Shown: positions 34,814 to 47,154 of the stretch, one piece after another
Numbering within the stretch: the first letter of the stretch is position 1
How the letters are laid out: each line of letters begins with the position of its first letter
Assembly: GCA_903813345.2 (NCBI GenBank)
Contig: CAIIXF020000006.1
Span: 21,335,936-21,399,935, forward strand
Reading direction: 5' to 3'
DNA: 64,000 nt
Source: Owenia fusiformis
Taxonomy: Eukaryota; Annelida; Polychaeta; Sabellida; Oweniidae
Position numbers and translations under genes: made by a program
The notes under the pieces: model-generated
What the model was told of the DNA's origin: nothing
Seen by the model: the letters and a program-made list of their open reading frames with translations, nothing else
The model's database searches: none

Positions 34814-37267
34814 CTAAAAGACATAGGACAAGTCATTAACAAAAATCAAAATCATGAGAGAAGACAAGTATACAGGTTGATTTAAATAAATATCAAGAAT
34901 GTTTTGTTTGAATTCAGTATAATTCAGAGATATGTATTCTGAAACATCCCCAAATGGCTATCATTTTTATTAGAAAATTTCTCATGATTTTAAGTCCTAA
35001 ATTGGATTTATTTATTATTCTGATAGAAGCCCTCAGAAGCACAATATTGACATCCGATATGACCAAGGTCAATACACACCAATGCCAATAGAGACCATGG
35101 TCAATTGATTTCAAGGTCAATATCAGCACACAATATCAAATAAGAAACATGCATCCAATGTGTGAGTTAGCAGAAACATTAGTGTGGTATGAAACAATCG
35201 TACAAATGATAAACACGCAAGTAACACACTTAAAGTTGCTACCTCACAAATTGTTCATAAAATAAAAAATTATGATCATACCAGAGTGTACTAAAACAAG
35301 TACAAATTCAAAACCTACAAAATGTCATTCATAAAACGTGAAAAAGGCAATTCACAATTCTAAAGTGAAAAAACAAGAAATCATTCACATGCCACATGCA
35401 GGGAAACATACATTTAACTCCTGTGATGCCTACAGAAATGTCATACTAAAGGTCAAGGTCACAATCAAAAGTCAAGGTCACATACCAAGGAAAGGTCATT
35501 ACATTACTATAACTAGGATTCATGACATATGTAGGTATAGTAACCACATTGAAACATTAGCCTCACCTCAAAAACTGAAATTCATTTATTTTTTTAGTTT
35601 CCTTGATGCCATGAAACTGAAGATATCCTGGGAACAAAGCTTAAAGATGTCAATTATGTAAGATAACCATCAGGTTTTGATGTATGTATCACTTATAAGG
35701 GTGAATTATACGAAAACATCTGATTTAGTGTTTCAATTTGGTTTCAATTCTACAAGGCTTTTTATTAAACAAGGCATTCCATTTAACAATCCCATCAATT
35801 AAAATACATGACATGTAGGTCATATTTCACAAAGTATTTCATCCATCAAGACTCTCAACTCTATTCTGCATACAATTTAAGTTATTCAATGGCTTTCTTT
35901 TAACAATTCATCATTTCAACAAAGCCTAACATTCCACAGTTCCTAAATATGCTATTAATTCATCCAGGCCATCAAAAAAGCCCCCAATCAATCAGTGAAT
36001 TGAAAATTGAAAAATAAATTAATGTGGCCTAAATTTTATGATTCAATGATTTGATTTTCTTGTGTGAAAACATTAATCCAAACAGACACAGACAGGCAGA
36101 AGATAGACTTTAACTAACATTTATGCAGCTAAATTAAAAGATGGATGACAACTGGTGTGGCTAGTGGAGGGGGAGACTGTAGGCAAAGCAAGGAGTTACA
36201 TGTAGTGTGTTCTATGCTGTCTAGCTGCATATAGCTGCATTTAGCTGTCTATAGCTGCCTAGAACATACAGGACAATTGGCATGCTGGTTGCTGAACAAT
36301 ACATGGGGACAGGGCTTCAATTGGAACTTTTTCTTTTTAATAATACTTCAATATATTTGTAGGATGTATTATGTCTTGTTTTTATTTGATTTTGTTTACC
36401 ACCCTTCAGATTAAGCTGTAAATTTCAGAGTTTTGACAATTCAGACTATCATAATGATGTAATGAAAAAAACACAAAGTTTTCCCAAATCAATAATGATT
36501 TCAGTAACTTAGAAGGGTGGTTTTAAGGAAATTATTATCTCAGTTAAACATCATTTCAATATCACAAATCACGATTAACCCTTTTCTCTATAGCCAGTCT
36601 GTAATGTTATCTCAAACTAAAACCCACACTAGGCTAGTAGATGGAGGGTTAATGTCAACATGTAGCTTTAGTTTTACTCCTGCAAAAGATATGAGAATAT
36701 TTGAATGTTGTATGACATGAGCTGGTCCCAAGAAAGACTGGGGGAATCTATTGGAATGAAGCCACTTTCTAGCACTAGTCTAGAGTAGTTTCACATAGAA
36801 CATGGGGCTACTTCAACTGTAGAATACTTTACATCAAGGAGATTAGAATATTAGAGATTTGACCATATTGTCTTGAAAAATGTATAAAAGAACTCATTGA
36901 ATAAAAACTCGCTTAAAAAAATAAAATGAAAAATCCACAGAATAAAATACCTATTGTAAAATTAGATAGGATGCCTTAGAAATGAAAAACCACACTCATG
37001 GAATTGAAGTAAGATAAAATATGTTATTAAGACTTCTAACAAATTGAAATAATAATATAACTGACTTAAGCAGTGCTTAGTTGACTCAAACATGAATTTT
37101 CATCATCATATTATGTAAAGCTAAAACATTTATGACAATGAATGAAGAATGTAACAGGAATACTGCATGTGACTGTAATTCTCCATGGCAATTCTTAGCA
37201 TCAATGTAGATTTATTAATAGTTGTGTAATTTGCTGCTTCACAACATGGCCAAGCAATTGCATTTAA
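34814..37267 (-). other. Cav2 intron 6, left part
   Basis: No exon recognised. Two TCAAGGTCA words lie at 35453-35461 and 35472-35480. A cluster of 'agctgcatatagctgcat' type words lies near 36220-36260. The longer open frames here are not similar to anything I know. Confidence 0.55.
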
Positions 37268-37557
37268 CCTCTTGAATCCCAGGCTTTAAAATTGGTTGAA
37301 ACCAGAGAATTTTTTCATTTTTGCCACCTTTTGACATATACTACATACTCATACAACTTAAGATGCTCAACTTTGTAAAATTAGATAGCAGAGATCATTT
37401 CTACACGTTTATAACAATTTTTGTGTAAATTGAATGAAAATTGTTCAAATAAGAGCAATTTTTGAGAAAAAATTTGTGACGGATTTTCTCGTCCCTCTGG
37501 GTTTCAAGGTCATTTCTGAGGTGACGAGAAATCTCGTCATTCTGGGTAGTCAAGAGG
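37268..37557. mobile_element. TTAA-flanked MITE, family copy 1
   Basis: 290 bp bounded by TTAA on both sides (37264-37267, 37558-37561). Imperfect inverted ends read CCTCTTGAATCCCAG and CCTCTTGACTACCCAG. TTAA target duplication points to mobilisation by a piggyBac-type transposase. A 141-bp relative lies at 49244-49384. Confidence 0.72.
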
Positions 37558-38989
37558 TTAAAAAAGTTACATAAAACAGTACCAGGTCGATGGCACTAAT
37601 CTGCCCATCTGTAAATATATAGTTTCGAGCAGAAGAGAATTCCAGGATTCTACAGTCGAAGAGCATATTGAATGTAATGTAATTGAGTAATTTATCATGT
37701 TGTTCAAACTTTTCATGAAGGTGAAAAATACAAGTTAACTTTTTGGGGAAAAGCAAGCAAGTGACATGATACAATATTGTACAAGTATGTAGCACTAATT
37801 GTACAAATATGGAGCACTAGTTGAACAAATATGGAGCACTTATTTTACAGGTACAAGTAAAATGAAAAGCAGTTTTAAAATTAGACAATGATAAAAATAT
37901 AAGGTTTATAATTGTTTTCAAGTAAAAATAAATAAATAAAGACAGACCATAAACTTTGTTTTGTTTATTTATTTTACAATTTAATCAAAAGTCTGAATTT
38001 CAATAAAATGGCCAAAATTACATACAGCATAACACTCCCTATAACTAAAAACTCAAGGATGTTAAAAAACATTTAGACTACATTGTATATGTCACATACC
38101 AGTAATTCATGTCTTATTTATCAAAATGTAAAAATATTATGAAAATACGAGTGAAATTAAGCTACAATCATCTATGACCCCCTTCTACTGGGAATTCTGT
38201 GAATAAAAATTTTCTTTAGTCAGCCATGAACATGTTTGAGTAGACAGAACTTAACTTGTAGTTTGAATCTATCACTTGCCTGGTTTTACGCATACACCTA
38301 CCCAACCTACCTGTTTGCATTCAACATTCATGACAAGCAGATTTGACACTATTTTCAAGACGATGAAATTCGCTACTATTTTTTAAGTGTTTTTATGCAA
38401 AATAACAGCGAGCATGCTTCACAAAATTATGAGATCTAGAATAATGAATTCAAAATGAACCAAAATACATGTATAGTCATTTAGTGCTTAACATTCATAT
38501 TGAATTCATCTATCCAGTCCATCTTTTTCTTTCTATAAAGCTGTGATTATGTGATTTTATGATTGTCAAATGTACTGGTGCATCTTGTTGAACATTATAG
38601 CAGGTGAAAGCATGTCAAAAAGTCAACTATGAATATGAAAATTGTTGCAAATGATCCCTTTCTCAGTATATTAGATTTGACAAAGGGCTAATTTGCTATG
38701 TAAAATTAAGGAAATAAAAGAAACAAAATAAAAACCATCTATCAATGAAATGTCAATTGGAAAGTGCTAAAAATCAAAAAGGAAGATAAAACAAGTGAGT
38801 GCATAAAAAGAAGTTATGAACTATAGGTGGATCATTTTAGTTGCTATTGCAACAATTTTGATTAAATAATACAATGTTCATTCTATGTGTGGTTATTAAC
38901 ATTAAGTTAGTAACTACACATGTGTATATTATTCTAAAATGCATGCGACTCCACCTATATGTTGTGGCTTGGACCAGGGACCAGCTTAC

Positions 38990-39115
38990 CATGGTTCGGG
39001 CCTACCCACGGTTCTCTACAAACCGTACCAGGAGGACACATAAACCCACTCGTAACATTTTCTTTATGATTAGAGCATGGTCGTTGCTCATTCTCTCCTG
39101 CAGTAGTCATTTCAT
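38990..39115 (-). CDS. Cav2: Cav2 alternative exon 6b: domain I turret
   Basis: This is a second version of the domain I S5-to-pore extracellular loop. It reads EMTTAGENEQRPCSNHKENV, then TSGFMCPPGTVCREPWVGPN and H, with split codons at both ends. It shares the cysteine pattern (RPC...CPPGT.C) and the W.GPN.G end with exon 6a, but little else. It is 126 nt, with the same entry and exit phases as 6a, a 3' splice site ATTTGCAG and a 5' splice site CATG/GTAAGC. It contains an N-glycosylation sequon (NVT) that 6a lacks. Only 64 nt separate it from 6a, so direct splicing of the two may be hindered, although both together would stay in frame. Confidence 0.88.
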
Positions 39116-39179
39116 CTGCAAATACCATAGCAACAGTTTATATTTACATAGCAACAGTGATATCACCAAAGCAACCTAC

Positions 39180-39320
39180 CATAGTTGGGACCTTCCCAGT
39201 ACTCTTTACATGAAGTGCCTTCAGGGCAGATGAGTCCTCCAGGGGCATCTCTATCATCTTTCTGAGCACCATGAACACAAGGTCGAAGCTCCACTTCACC
39301 TAATACAGGCACAGCCTCTT
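39180..39320 (-). CDS. Cav2: Cav2 exon 6a: domain I turret
   Basis: This exon reads EAVPVLGEVELRPCVHGAQK, then DDRDAPGGLICPEGTSCKEY and WEGPNY, with split Lys and Gly codons at the ends. It is the large extracellular loop between IS5 and the pore helix. Its cysteines form the disulphide-braced turret of Cav channels, and in solved channel complexes this face contacts the alpha2-delta subunit. It is 141 nt, with a 3' splice site TTTATTCTAG and a 5' splice site TATG/GTAGGT. WEGPN.GIT.FDNI across the junction is a standard Cav2 pattern. The paired alternative exon is 6b. Confidence 0.93.
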
Positions 39321-40868
39321 CTAGAATAAACCAACTTATGGCTATAAAATAATACCATATGTGGACATAATAGAGAGATTTTGCTCATAAGTAAAAGTAT
39401 GACTAAGTGAATTGAAATTTTGTGTTTCGCAAAAAGATGAACTTATACGTATGTATAGATTTTATAGATTAATTGTTGTGTTCTTTTAACTGATAATGAT
39501 TAGTTTTGTCCTCCAAATTCCATGTTTATAATGTGGACTGGATAGCAACAAGACTTTATCCCAAGTATCACTTTGATTCCCTGCTAATAATGCCTAAACT
39601 AGATAAGGATTTACTCACTTATGAACAAAGTTTTAAAAGTGACGGCTCCTTATGAATGGATCTGCGCGACAAATCATGTCATAGTACACAACTTTATATG
39701 ACTGAGTCAACATTATGAGGAAAAATGTATACCCGATGAGAGAAATACTATTGTTACTTTAGACTGTGTAGATGTATACATTAGATCGTCTCAAAATGCC
39801 CAATTAGGATTACTTGATAGAACCACGGTCATTGTACCCAAAATCCTGATAAGCATACAATTAGCCTTTAGTGCCTTAGTGTGCTTCAATCAATGTTATA
39901 ATGGCAGATTCAATTTTAGATATCTAATAAAAAGAGAGATTCATTTTACAAAAAAGCCTCATTTATTGTTAGATTATAGCTGAGGTATATGTCATCCATA
40001 TTTTCCTTTTGACACAGATATAGGATATGTATGTCAACTTAAAATAATGCCACTTTATGAAAGGTGTCAACTTTCAGACAGAAATCATTAAACAATCAAT
40101 TCACATTCTTCAAAGCATCATATAACACAGTCACGTTCTGAAAGATAAATACATATACATGATATATATATGGTCAATGCAGAGAAATAACTGCATCTTT
40201 TTCCTACTATATCTGAAGCAAATTTTACAATTTTACACTGATAGAGATGACAGATTTAATTGCTTTTAAGTTATAACTCATGCTCCTGTTTGTTGTTTAT
40301 GAATTTACTGAAACACTTATTTGTATAATGACTGGAAATACTTTCCTCACCAATATAAAATTACTGAACAGCCATTTTCATAATTGCCTTTCATCTTCTT
40401 GGAGGAAACAATCTTAGTTTATTCATCAGCACAAATAGAAGTATTTTAGCAGGTTAAGATTACATAAGTTGACTATGCTTTCTGTCACCTGATTTTCTTA
40501 AAGATTTTACTTTTATGAAGAAATTGATTGAATGAATCTTAAATAATTTTCTACTAAGAGGAGGGAAAACCCAAACTCCAGAAATTACCTCATGATAACT
40601 TTTCTTGCCTACTATCTTCATTTGTCCAGATTCCCACCATTTAGTTTCTGAATATCACACATCTGTGTGTTGGTTTAATCAATGTAAATATATCCCTGAC
40701 ATCTTTCTTTGACTTGAAATAACAAGCTAGATATTAAATAATTAACATTACATTATTTGAAGCATTTTTACAAAATTTTAAGTTTTCCCTCCTCTTACTT
40801 AATAACATTATTAGTTTCAAGAGAAGAACAAAAAGAGCTTAAGCCATGACAAGAACCAGTATACTTAC
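39321..40868 (-). other. Cav2 intron 5
   Basis: 1.5 kb, AT-rich, with no third turret exon and no array that I can see. Confidence 0.6.
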
Positions 40869-41024
40869 TTCCATTCCCTGTGGTATAACATGTAGTATGA
40901 AACACCCCACTGTAGAACTCCAGGCCGACAATGGCAAAGATTATAATGGCGAACAATACAAGTAAACCAATCTGTAACAAGGGCGCCATTGCTCGAATTA
41001 TGGACTTTAGGACTACTTGGAGAC
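40869..41024 (-). CDS. Cav2: Cav2 exon 5: domain I S4-S5 linker, S5 and start of turret
   Basis: This exon reads [20 protein letters not shown], then [20 protein letters not shown] and [11 protein letters not shown]. It encodes the S4-S5 linker that couples the voltage sensor to the gate, then S5. [10 protein letters not shown] with GLEFYSG is characteristic of invertebrate Cav2. It is 156 nt, with a 3' splice site TTTATGTAG and a 5' splice site GGAA/GTAAGT. It can join 6a (A/AA Lys) or 6b (A/AT Asn). Confidence 0.97.
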
Positions 41025-42544
41025 CTACATAAAGAAATAAACAAATTTATTTTTTGATAATTTCAGGGATGTAGCCAGGACTTAAGCATACATGAGGCAA
41101 ATTTAAATTGGTAAGACAACTTTGAGCATTTTACAAGTTGCCTCATCTACTCCATGCCTTGGTTCACCCATAAAAGTTGAATAGATCATCCTACAGTTAC
41201 CATGACACATTAAGAAAACATTTAATGATCTGCTAATATGTACCCTGTTGTGAATATACAGATTTGATGTAAATCTTGTCGATGTACAGTGTAAAATTGC
41301 AAGCAATAATATTACATTAAGTGATTTAACATATACATGTATATAGATGAAAAATATTAATAGATATTTTATTTTTATTATTTATTATATATTTTCTTTG
41401 TTTATTACTCTAATACACCTCAACCTGATTGACATGACACAAAATGTTTTACTAAATGAAGATAACGACATTCATTTTGACTGAGATTTAATTAGAATGA
41501 ACATATGGTATGATCTGGCACACTTTAATTGTAAATTGTATGTTCAGGTACACTTTAATTATGAATTGTTATTGTCTATCGAAAGATACTTCAATATTTT
41601 TGAAATAAAGCAGACAATTCAGAGTCTTCGCACAATCCAGACAATAATCCAATAATACAAATTCAAGTCATTGTCTTAATAAATAAATGTCAAAACTTAA
41701 AGCAGGTTTAGCTTCCATTAGAATCACATGAGTGATGATTTGTGGATTTTTCCTTCAAAAATTGCAAAATATGTCATAAAATGAAATAAACTAAAAATGT
41801 AGTAATCTTTTCAAATTCATTTAAATTGCCAACGGCATGTTGCAAGTTGGCTCACTAATTACAAAGGCAGTTGAGGATGATTGTATCAAGAAAATTCAAA
41901 TAAATTTGGAAATCAATGAATATGGATTCTTCTTCAATGACTTTTTTGAACAATTTTGGATCAAGTTGTATAATTACATAAGATAATGAGTAGTTGCTAA
42001 GTCATTAACTTTGACGATTTAAATTACAATCAAATAAACGAGAGTACTATGGCCTACACTCCCAATAAGAGGCCCAAATTACATATTTGATTTTAAAAGT
42101 AATTAAGTTACAATTTCGAACTCCTTGCATGATAGAAAATACATGAACCTGAAATGGATCCCTGGAAAATATACCCTGAAAACATTCTACAAAACCAAAG
42201 AGAGATGTCTTAAAATGACTGATATGTTTCAAACATTTAATATTCATAAATAAATCCTATGGGACATAGATAGTACAATAGTTACACTATTACTAAGCAA
42301 GAATGTATGTAATGTTGACCCTATACTTGGCTGACATAGATTATATCTAGAGATTCTAAATAAATCTAGCATATAATACAACAGTATACAGAGTACATGC
42401 AATTTAAAAGTGATCAGCCCAAGGTTTATACATTTCCCCAACAAGGCATGTACAAGAATTACTTATAGTATCATTGAAGTATAAAATGATATTTCATCAA
42501 ATGACTGTTGATGACATATAATATTACAGGAATAGAATGAAGAG
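41025..42544 (-). other. Cav2 intron 4, left part
   Basis: No exon or structured repeat recognised in this AT-rich stretch. Confidence 0.55.
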
Positions 42545-42945
42545 ATGAAATCTATTAATGACTCGCACATTTAAATTATGATTTGTACCTTTAATGATGA
42601 TTTGCACTATTAAATGATGATTTGCACCTTTAAATGATGATTTGCACTATTAAATGACGATTTGCACCTTTAAATGATGCCTAATGCACTGGTAAATGAT
42701 GGTTTGAACTTTTAAATGATGCTTTGCACTATTAAATGATGCGTTGTACTGTTAAATGATGCTTTGCACTATTAAATGATGCTTTGCACTATTAAATGAT
42801 GCTTTGCACTATTAAATGATGCTTAGCACTATTTAAATTATGATTTGAACTATTAAATGATGCTTTGCACTATTAAATGATGATTTGCATTATTAAATGA
42901 TGCTTTGCACTATTAAATGATGATTAGCACTGTGAAATTATTTTC
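42545..42945. repeat. Minisatellite, about 20-bp unit
   Basis: About twenty copies of 'ttaaatgatgctttgcacta' and close variants (gatttgcacc, gcttagcact) run head to tail within Cav2 intron 4. Confidence 0.9.
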
Positions 42946-42999
42946 AGACAAAACTCATTGTCTTCTACCAACCATTTTAAGACACTGCATAGTTCATAT

Positions 43000-43152
43000 A
43001 TATTTCAGTTTTTCATATATATTTTAGTTTATTTCAGTTTTTCATATATATTTCAGTTTTTCATATATATTTCAGTTTTCATATATATTTCAGTTTTTCA
43101 TATATATTTCAGTTTTCATATTTATTTCAGTTTTTCATATATATTTCAGTTT
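43000..43152. repeat. Tandem repeat, about 18-20 bp unit
   Basis: Eight or so copies of 'tcatatatatttcagttttt'. On the plus strand each copy resembles a 3' splice acceptor (ATATTTCAG), but it lies on the strand opposite the channel gene. Confidence 0.88.
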
Positions 43153-44503
43153 GAACAAAACATCTCCTTGGACATTTGATTCTCAAGAAGTTCATTGGAG
43201 AATCAAAAATATATATTTACTCTTACCCTAATCCTCCCCTGATCTCTTTCACTTATTTTGCTATCATGATACACTCATGTTTTTAAGAAAACAACCAAAC
43301 CAAAAATCAAGCACCTCCATAAAAATACTTTCATATCAATATTTAATCAGTAGGAGCAAGTTAAAATACTGTAACACATATAGTTAAATCTACTCTCATC
43401 TAAAATATTTATGTTAACATTATAGTAAGCATCATTGCACATGCAACCAACTGATGGGATATAAATAATATTTCTATTTATACTACAATACTTGTATATG
43501 CCTTGTCCTAGATACATATCTTCATAATAGCAATGTATAAGTTAAATGGGCTCAATCTCGTTTTCTTTAACCAAGTGCACATTATATGAGGTGCATGCAG
43601 TGCCATGCACCTTGTATAATTTATTTTTAAATGGCTATCGTTTCACATATTATATGAGCAATTTTAATGAATATTTACACCAACGACAATTGAAGATACA
43701 AGCTCCAAGTGTTTTCAAATTTTTTGGGGTATATTTTAGAATCAGAGATCAAGACTGAACCCCTTTAATTCAAGGAGAATGAATAATTTGACTAAAACAT
43801 ACAAACATGCCAGATATATATAATCAAAATGAATGAAAGAGAATATGTAGATGGTGTTAAATGCTCAATAGAAAGCAATATAAATGGAAGGAAATTGCAA
43901 TTCAGAGTTCCATAGCTACTGAATGAATCGGATATAATAATTTACGCAATAAAAAGAATTATCTGCCATGCTTAAAATGAACTTATACACCAATGTGCAC
44001 CTTTTTAAAATGATTTCATTATCAAAAAACATAGTATTGGTATCTTAGCGAATAATACGATAACATGCAGTGAGACCATTTCAAAATGAAGCTGGATTTT
44101 TATAAAAGTATGATTGTTTCATACTCAGTAAGAGCAAAAGCAAGTCATTCTATTTAAATTATAGGTCAACCGCCACCACACAAGCTTAAGTTAAAGCAAT
44201 TGCACATTTTAAAATTTCAAAATGATTTTGAAGTTAAGTTTCAAAGAAAAAAGAATTAGCAAAGGGGTTTTTAGGTAAAGGTTGGCTTAACTAGACCTAG
44301 TACAAATCAAAGCAGACATCACAATCCTTGAGCGCTTTTTTTCTACTGAGACATGTATTCAATGTGGCAATGGTCGCACCTTCAGATGAGCCATGATGTG
44401 ATATCAGCCATGACATGCACCAATGTCGAGTAAAATGTGTAAATACAGCATGCCATTCAAGGCCAATCAAAGTTAAATGTTTGCTTCCATCAATGATACA
44501 TAC
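43153..44503 (-). other. Cav2 intron 4, right part
   Basis: No exon or repeat array recognised. Confidence 0.55.
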
Positions 44504-44610
44504 TTGGTATTCCTGAGACAAGTTTTAATGGCCTTAATACCCTAACCGCTCGGAGTGTTCGCAAGTCAATACCTACATTTTCACTTTGGCCAATGAATTT
44601 GGTCAGTAAC
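44504..44610 (-). CDS. Cav2: Cav2 exon 4: domain I end of S3 and S4 voltage sensor
   Basis: This exon reads [20 protein letters not shown], then [15 protein letters not shown]. The S4 helix carries [13 protein letters not shown] charges at every third residue. It is 107 nt, with a 3' splice site TATCATAG and a 5' splice site CCAA/GTATGT; the split Ser codon is completed by exon 5. Confidence 0.96.
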
Positions 44611-45600
44611 CTATGATAAAAAAGGTGATCATTTCAGTGATGTGATTGTACAGTGTACAAGGAGTCTTTATATGTGCTTGATTGGTGGCTAAAGGGGTCT
44701 GGCTAGTTGCTATGCGGTGTAAGTGTTCCTTGGTGTCCAGTGGCTACAAGAATAGGGAAAAGCAAACAACTAAAGCAACTGGTCATTCAAATACATGATG
44801 GATGTACAGGAGCTAGGTCATATACAATGGCATGTTAGTCTAGAGCATGAGTTCTGCACAAAAATATGATGTGACATAAATGACTCCTTCCCATTTATTA
44901 CTGATATTCAAAACATTCATCCGAAATGTACCTTCATTAAAGCACAAAGGCTAGTCGTGTAAATACTGGATTAAGATCCTTTTAAAAAGACATTTCAAAC
45001 TGAAAAGGGTTACAAGATGTATTCAATGGTACTTCTGAATGTATATATACAATAGTATGTCTGAACACACTTCTTTGACCATAAAACTAAAAATATGTAG
45101 TACAATGAAAATAATACATAAATGGAACATAGATAATCTGACATTGTAAGATCTGCAGTATTTCATGAAGATAGATGTAACAATATGAGTCTAAGGTTCA
45201 ATTTGAATGCAGTTCTTAGAATCATGAGCTTGACCAAATAAAAGTTATAGATCCATAATAATATTGATCACACGGAAGCAAAGGTCGTGAATCGAAATAC
45301 AATATCAGCATAATGTTTTCTCAGGTCTTGGGAAGCCAAATATTCCATCTTCTTTCAGAGCATCACTAAATAGAACCTGATGACTTTAGCTTGATCAAGA
45401 TGGATGGAATTTCCAACCGATATTAGCTAAACTTGGGTTTTCATCATATAATTTGATTCTTTATTCAGTCTGATTGATTGGGAATGTTTTTCATCAATTA
45501 AATGGTAAAGTTACATTGACCTCATATGACTTTTATCCAAATTAGGAGCTTAGACGAACAGAGTATATTGCTAGAATTTAATGATGATGGCTTTAGTTAA

Positions 45601-46184
45601 AGGAATATTCCTTGCCAAACCATCTCTCTCCTCATATGGTAGCTATAACCATATATATGCTTGCCATGTTTAGCAAAACACGCAAAAATGTTTTGATATG
45701 GTCAAATTTGATCACTTAGAAATGTGATGCTCAATTCCAGTAAGCTGCCATCTTTTAAAATTTCACACAGGAAGTGATGTCATCGACTCTCAACTTTGCA
45801 TATAGCATTAGGTGAGGAGCTATTAAGAATTACAAAACCAGCTAAATATTCTTTTTCAACTTTGTATCTTATTTAATCCTTCTGAAAAGTTGACAAGCCC
45901 TGAAAATATTTTTGCACAGAAAGTAATGATCACTTGTCTAGAAGTGATTTTGTGCTACTTTCCTATACTGTTATGGGCAAGGTTATAGAAGTTGAGAGTT
46001 GATGACATCACTTCCTGCAAGAAATCTTAAAAGATGGCAGCTCACTGGAAATAAGCACTAGATTTTTAAATGATCAATATTGACCATATTAAAACATTTT
46101 CCCATGTTTTGCTAAATATGGAAACTATATATATGATTATAGCTACCATATCAAGAGAGAAAGGGTCTGGCAAGGAATATTCCT
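45601..46184. mobile_element. Foldback MITE flanked by TTAA
   Basis: 584 bp. Inverted arms of about 195 bp (45601-45796 and 45989-46184) begin AGGAATATTCCTTGCCA at both ends, and TTAA stands on each side (45597-45600, 46185-46188). No coding capacity. Confidence 0.82.
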
Positions 46185-46485
46185 TTAAGGCGATTATTCA
46201 GTACCTTTAAACAAAGGATATATACTGAACCTTGTATGTTTGTTATTCTTTAACATGATTTCGAGCAATGATGTTATTTTAAATTGAAAGTTACTTCCAC
46301 CCAGTTCAAACTCAATATTTGAAACTTCTGTGAATTTAGCAATTAAATAAGGCATTTAATAATGCCACATTTGCAGAATTATGCAGCTGGTGAAAACCTT
46401 AAGTCACTGAAGGAACACTGAATGGTAACAGACTAATAGTCATATAAATCAAACCATTGTATGCTGTTCTTCGATGTTCCTGGTT

Positions 46486-47154
46486 CTTATTTGGAAATTT
46501 ATTTTTTATCATTTTCTTGGCATACACGGTCGTAGATATAATAGGTAATAATTTGAGGGAAATGCTTTTCTGGCCTGTCTGGGTAACCAAAGTCACACAA
46601 ATTATCGATTAATTATTTGGCTCCAAACTCAAATTGTTAAATCGTACCTTAGACATTTAAAATGCTTGATAATTGATAAAATATAATCAATTGAAATACA
46701 TTTTCAATATCATGCAGTACTAACTCCAACCGTTAATTTGAATTATTGCACTACCGGATATTTGAAAATCAAGGATCTCATACTGCACCGCTTTTCTTCA
46801 AACTTGTTCCAGTCAAAGCACAACACTGCTTGCCTTTCAACTGAACCTTCTTGTAATAAATACTTATGATTTTGTTTTGATATAGTTTAACACCTTGACT
46901 AACATATTAACCCGGAAGAGACCTTGGTAGGGCAAAATGAAAAAAAATTCAAGCGGCATGCTTATATTTCTTCAACTACCAAGAGTTTTACATGCCTAAG
47001 GTTACTTTATAGTTGATGCAAAGATATTAATTTATCATTTGTGTGAATTTGGTTGGGTAGACAGGCCAGGAAAGCGTTTCCCGCAATATAGAAGCAGGTA
47101 ATGTTTACGACCACCGTATGCAAGAAAATAATAAAAAATAAATATCCAAATAAG
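46486..47154. mobile_element. Element with about 125-bp inverted arms
   Basis: The arms at 46486-46608 and 47030-47154 are inverted, diverged copies that share CTTATTTGGA, 'ctggcctgtct' and 'cacacaaat'. The 420-bp middle is unique and non-coding. It lies 300 bp from the TTAA-flanked foldback in Cav2 intron 3. Confidence 0.65.

Noticed and set aside
38874-39233. 119-residue plus-strand open frame
   Set aside because: It is a shadow of the minus-strand turret exons 6a and 6b.
43000-43152. Multiple 3' splice sites (ATATTTCAG) as an alternative acceptor array
   Set aside because: They are on the plus strand, opposite to the channel gene, and no plus-strand exon follows.
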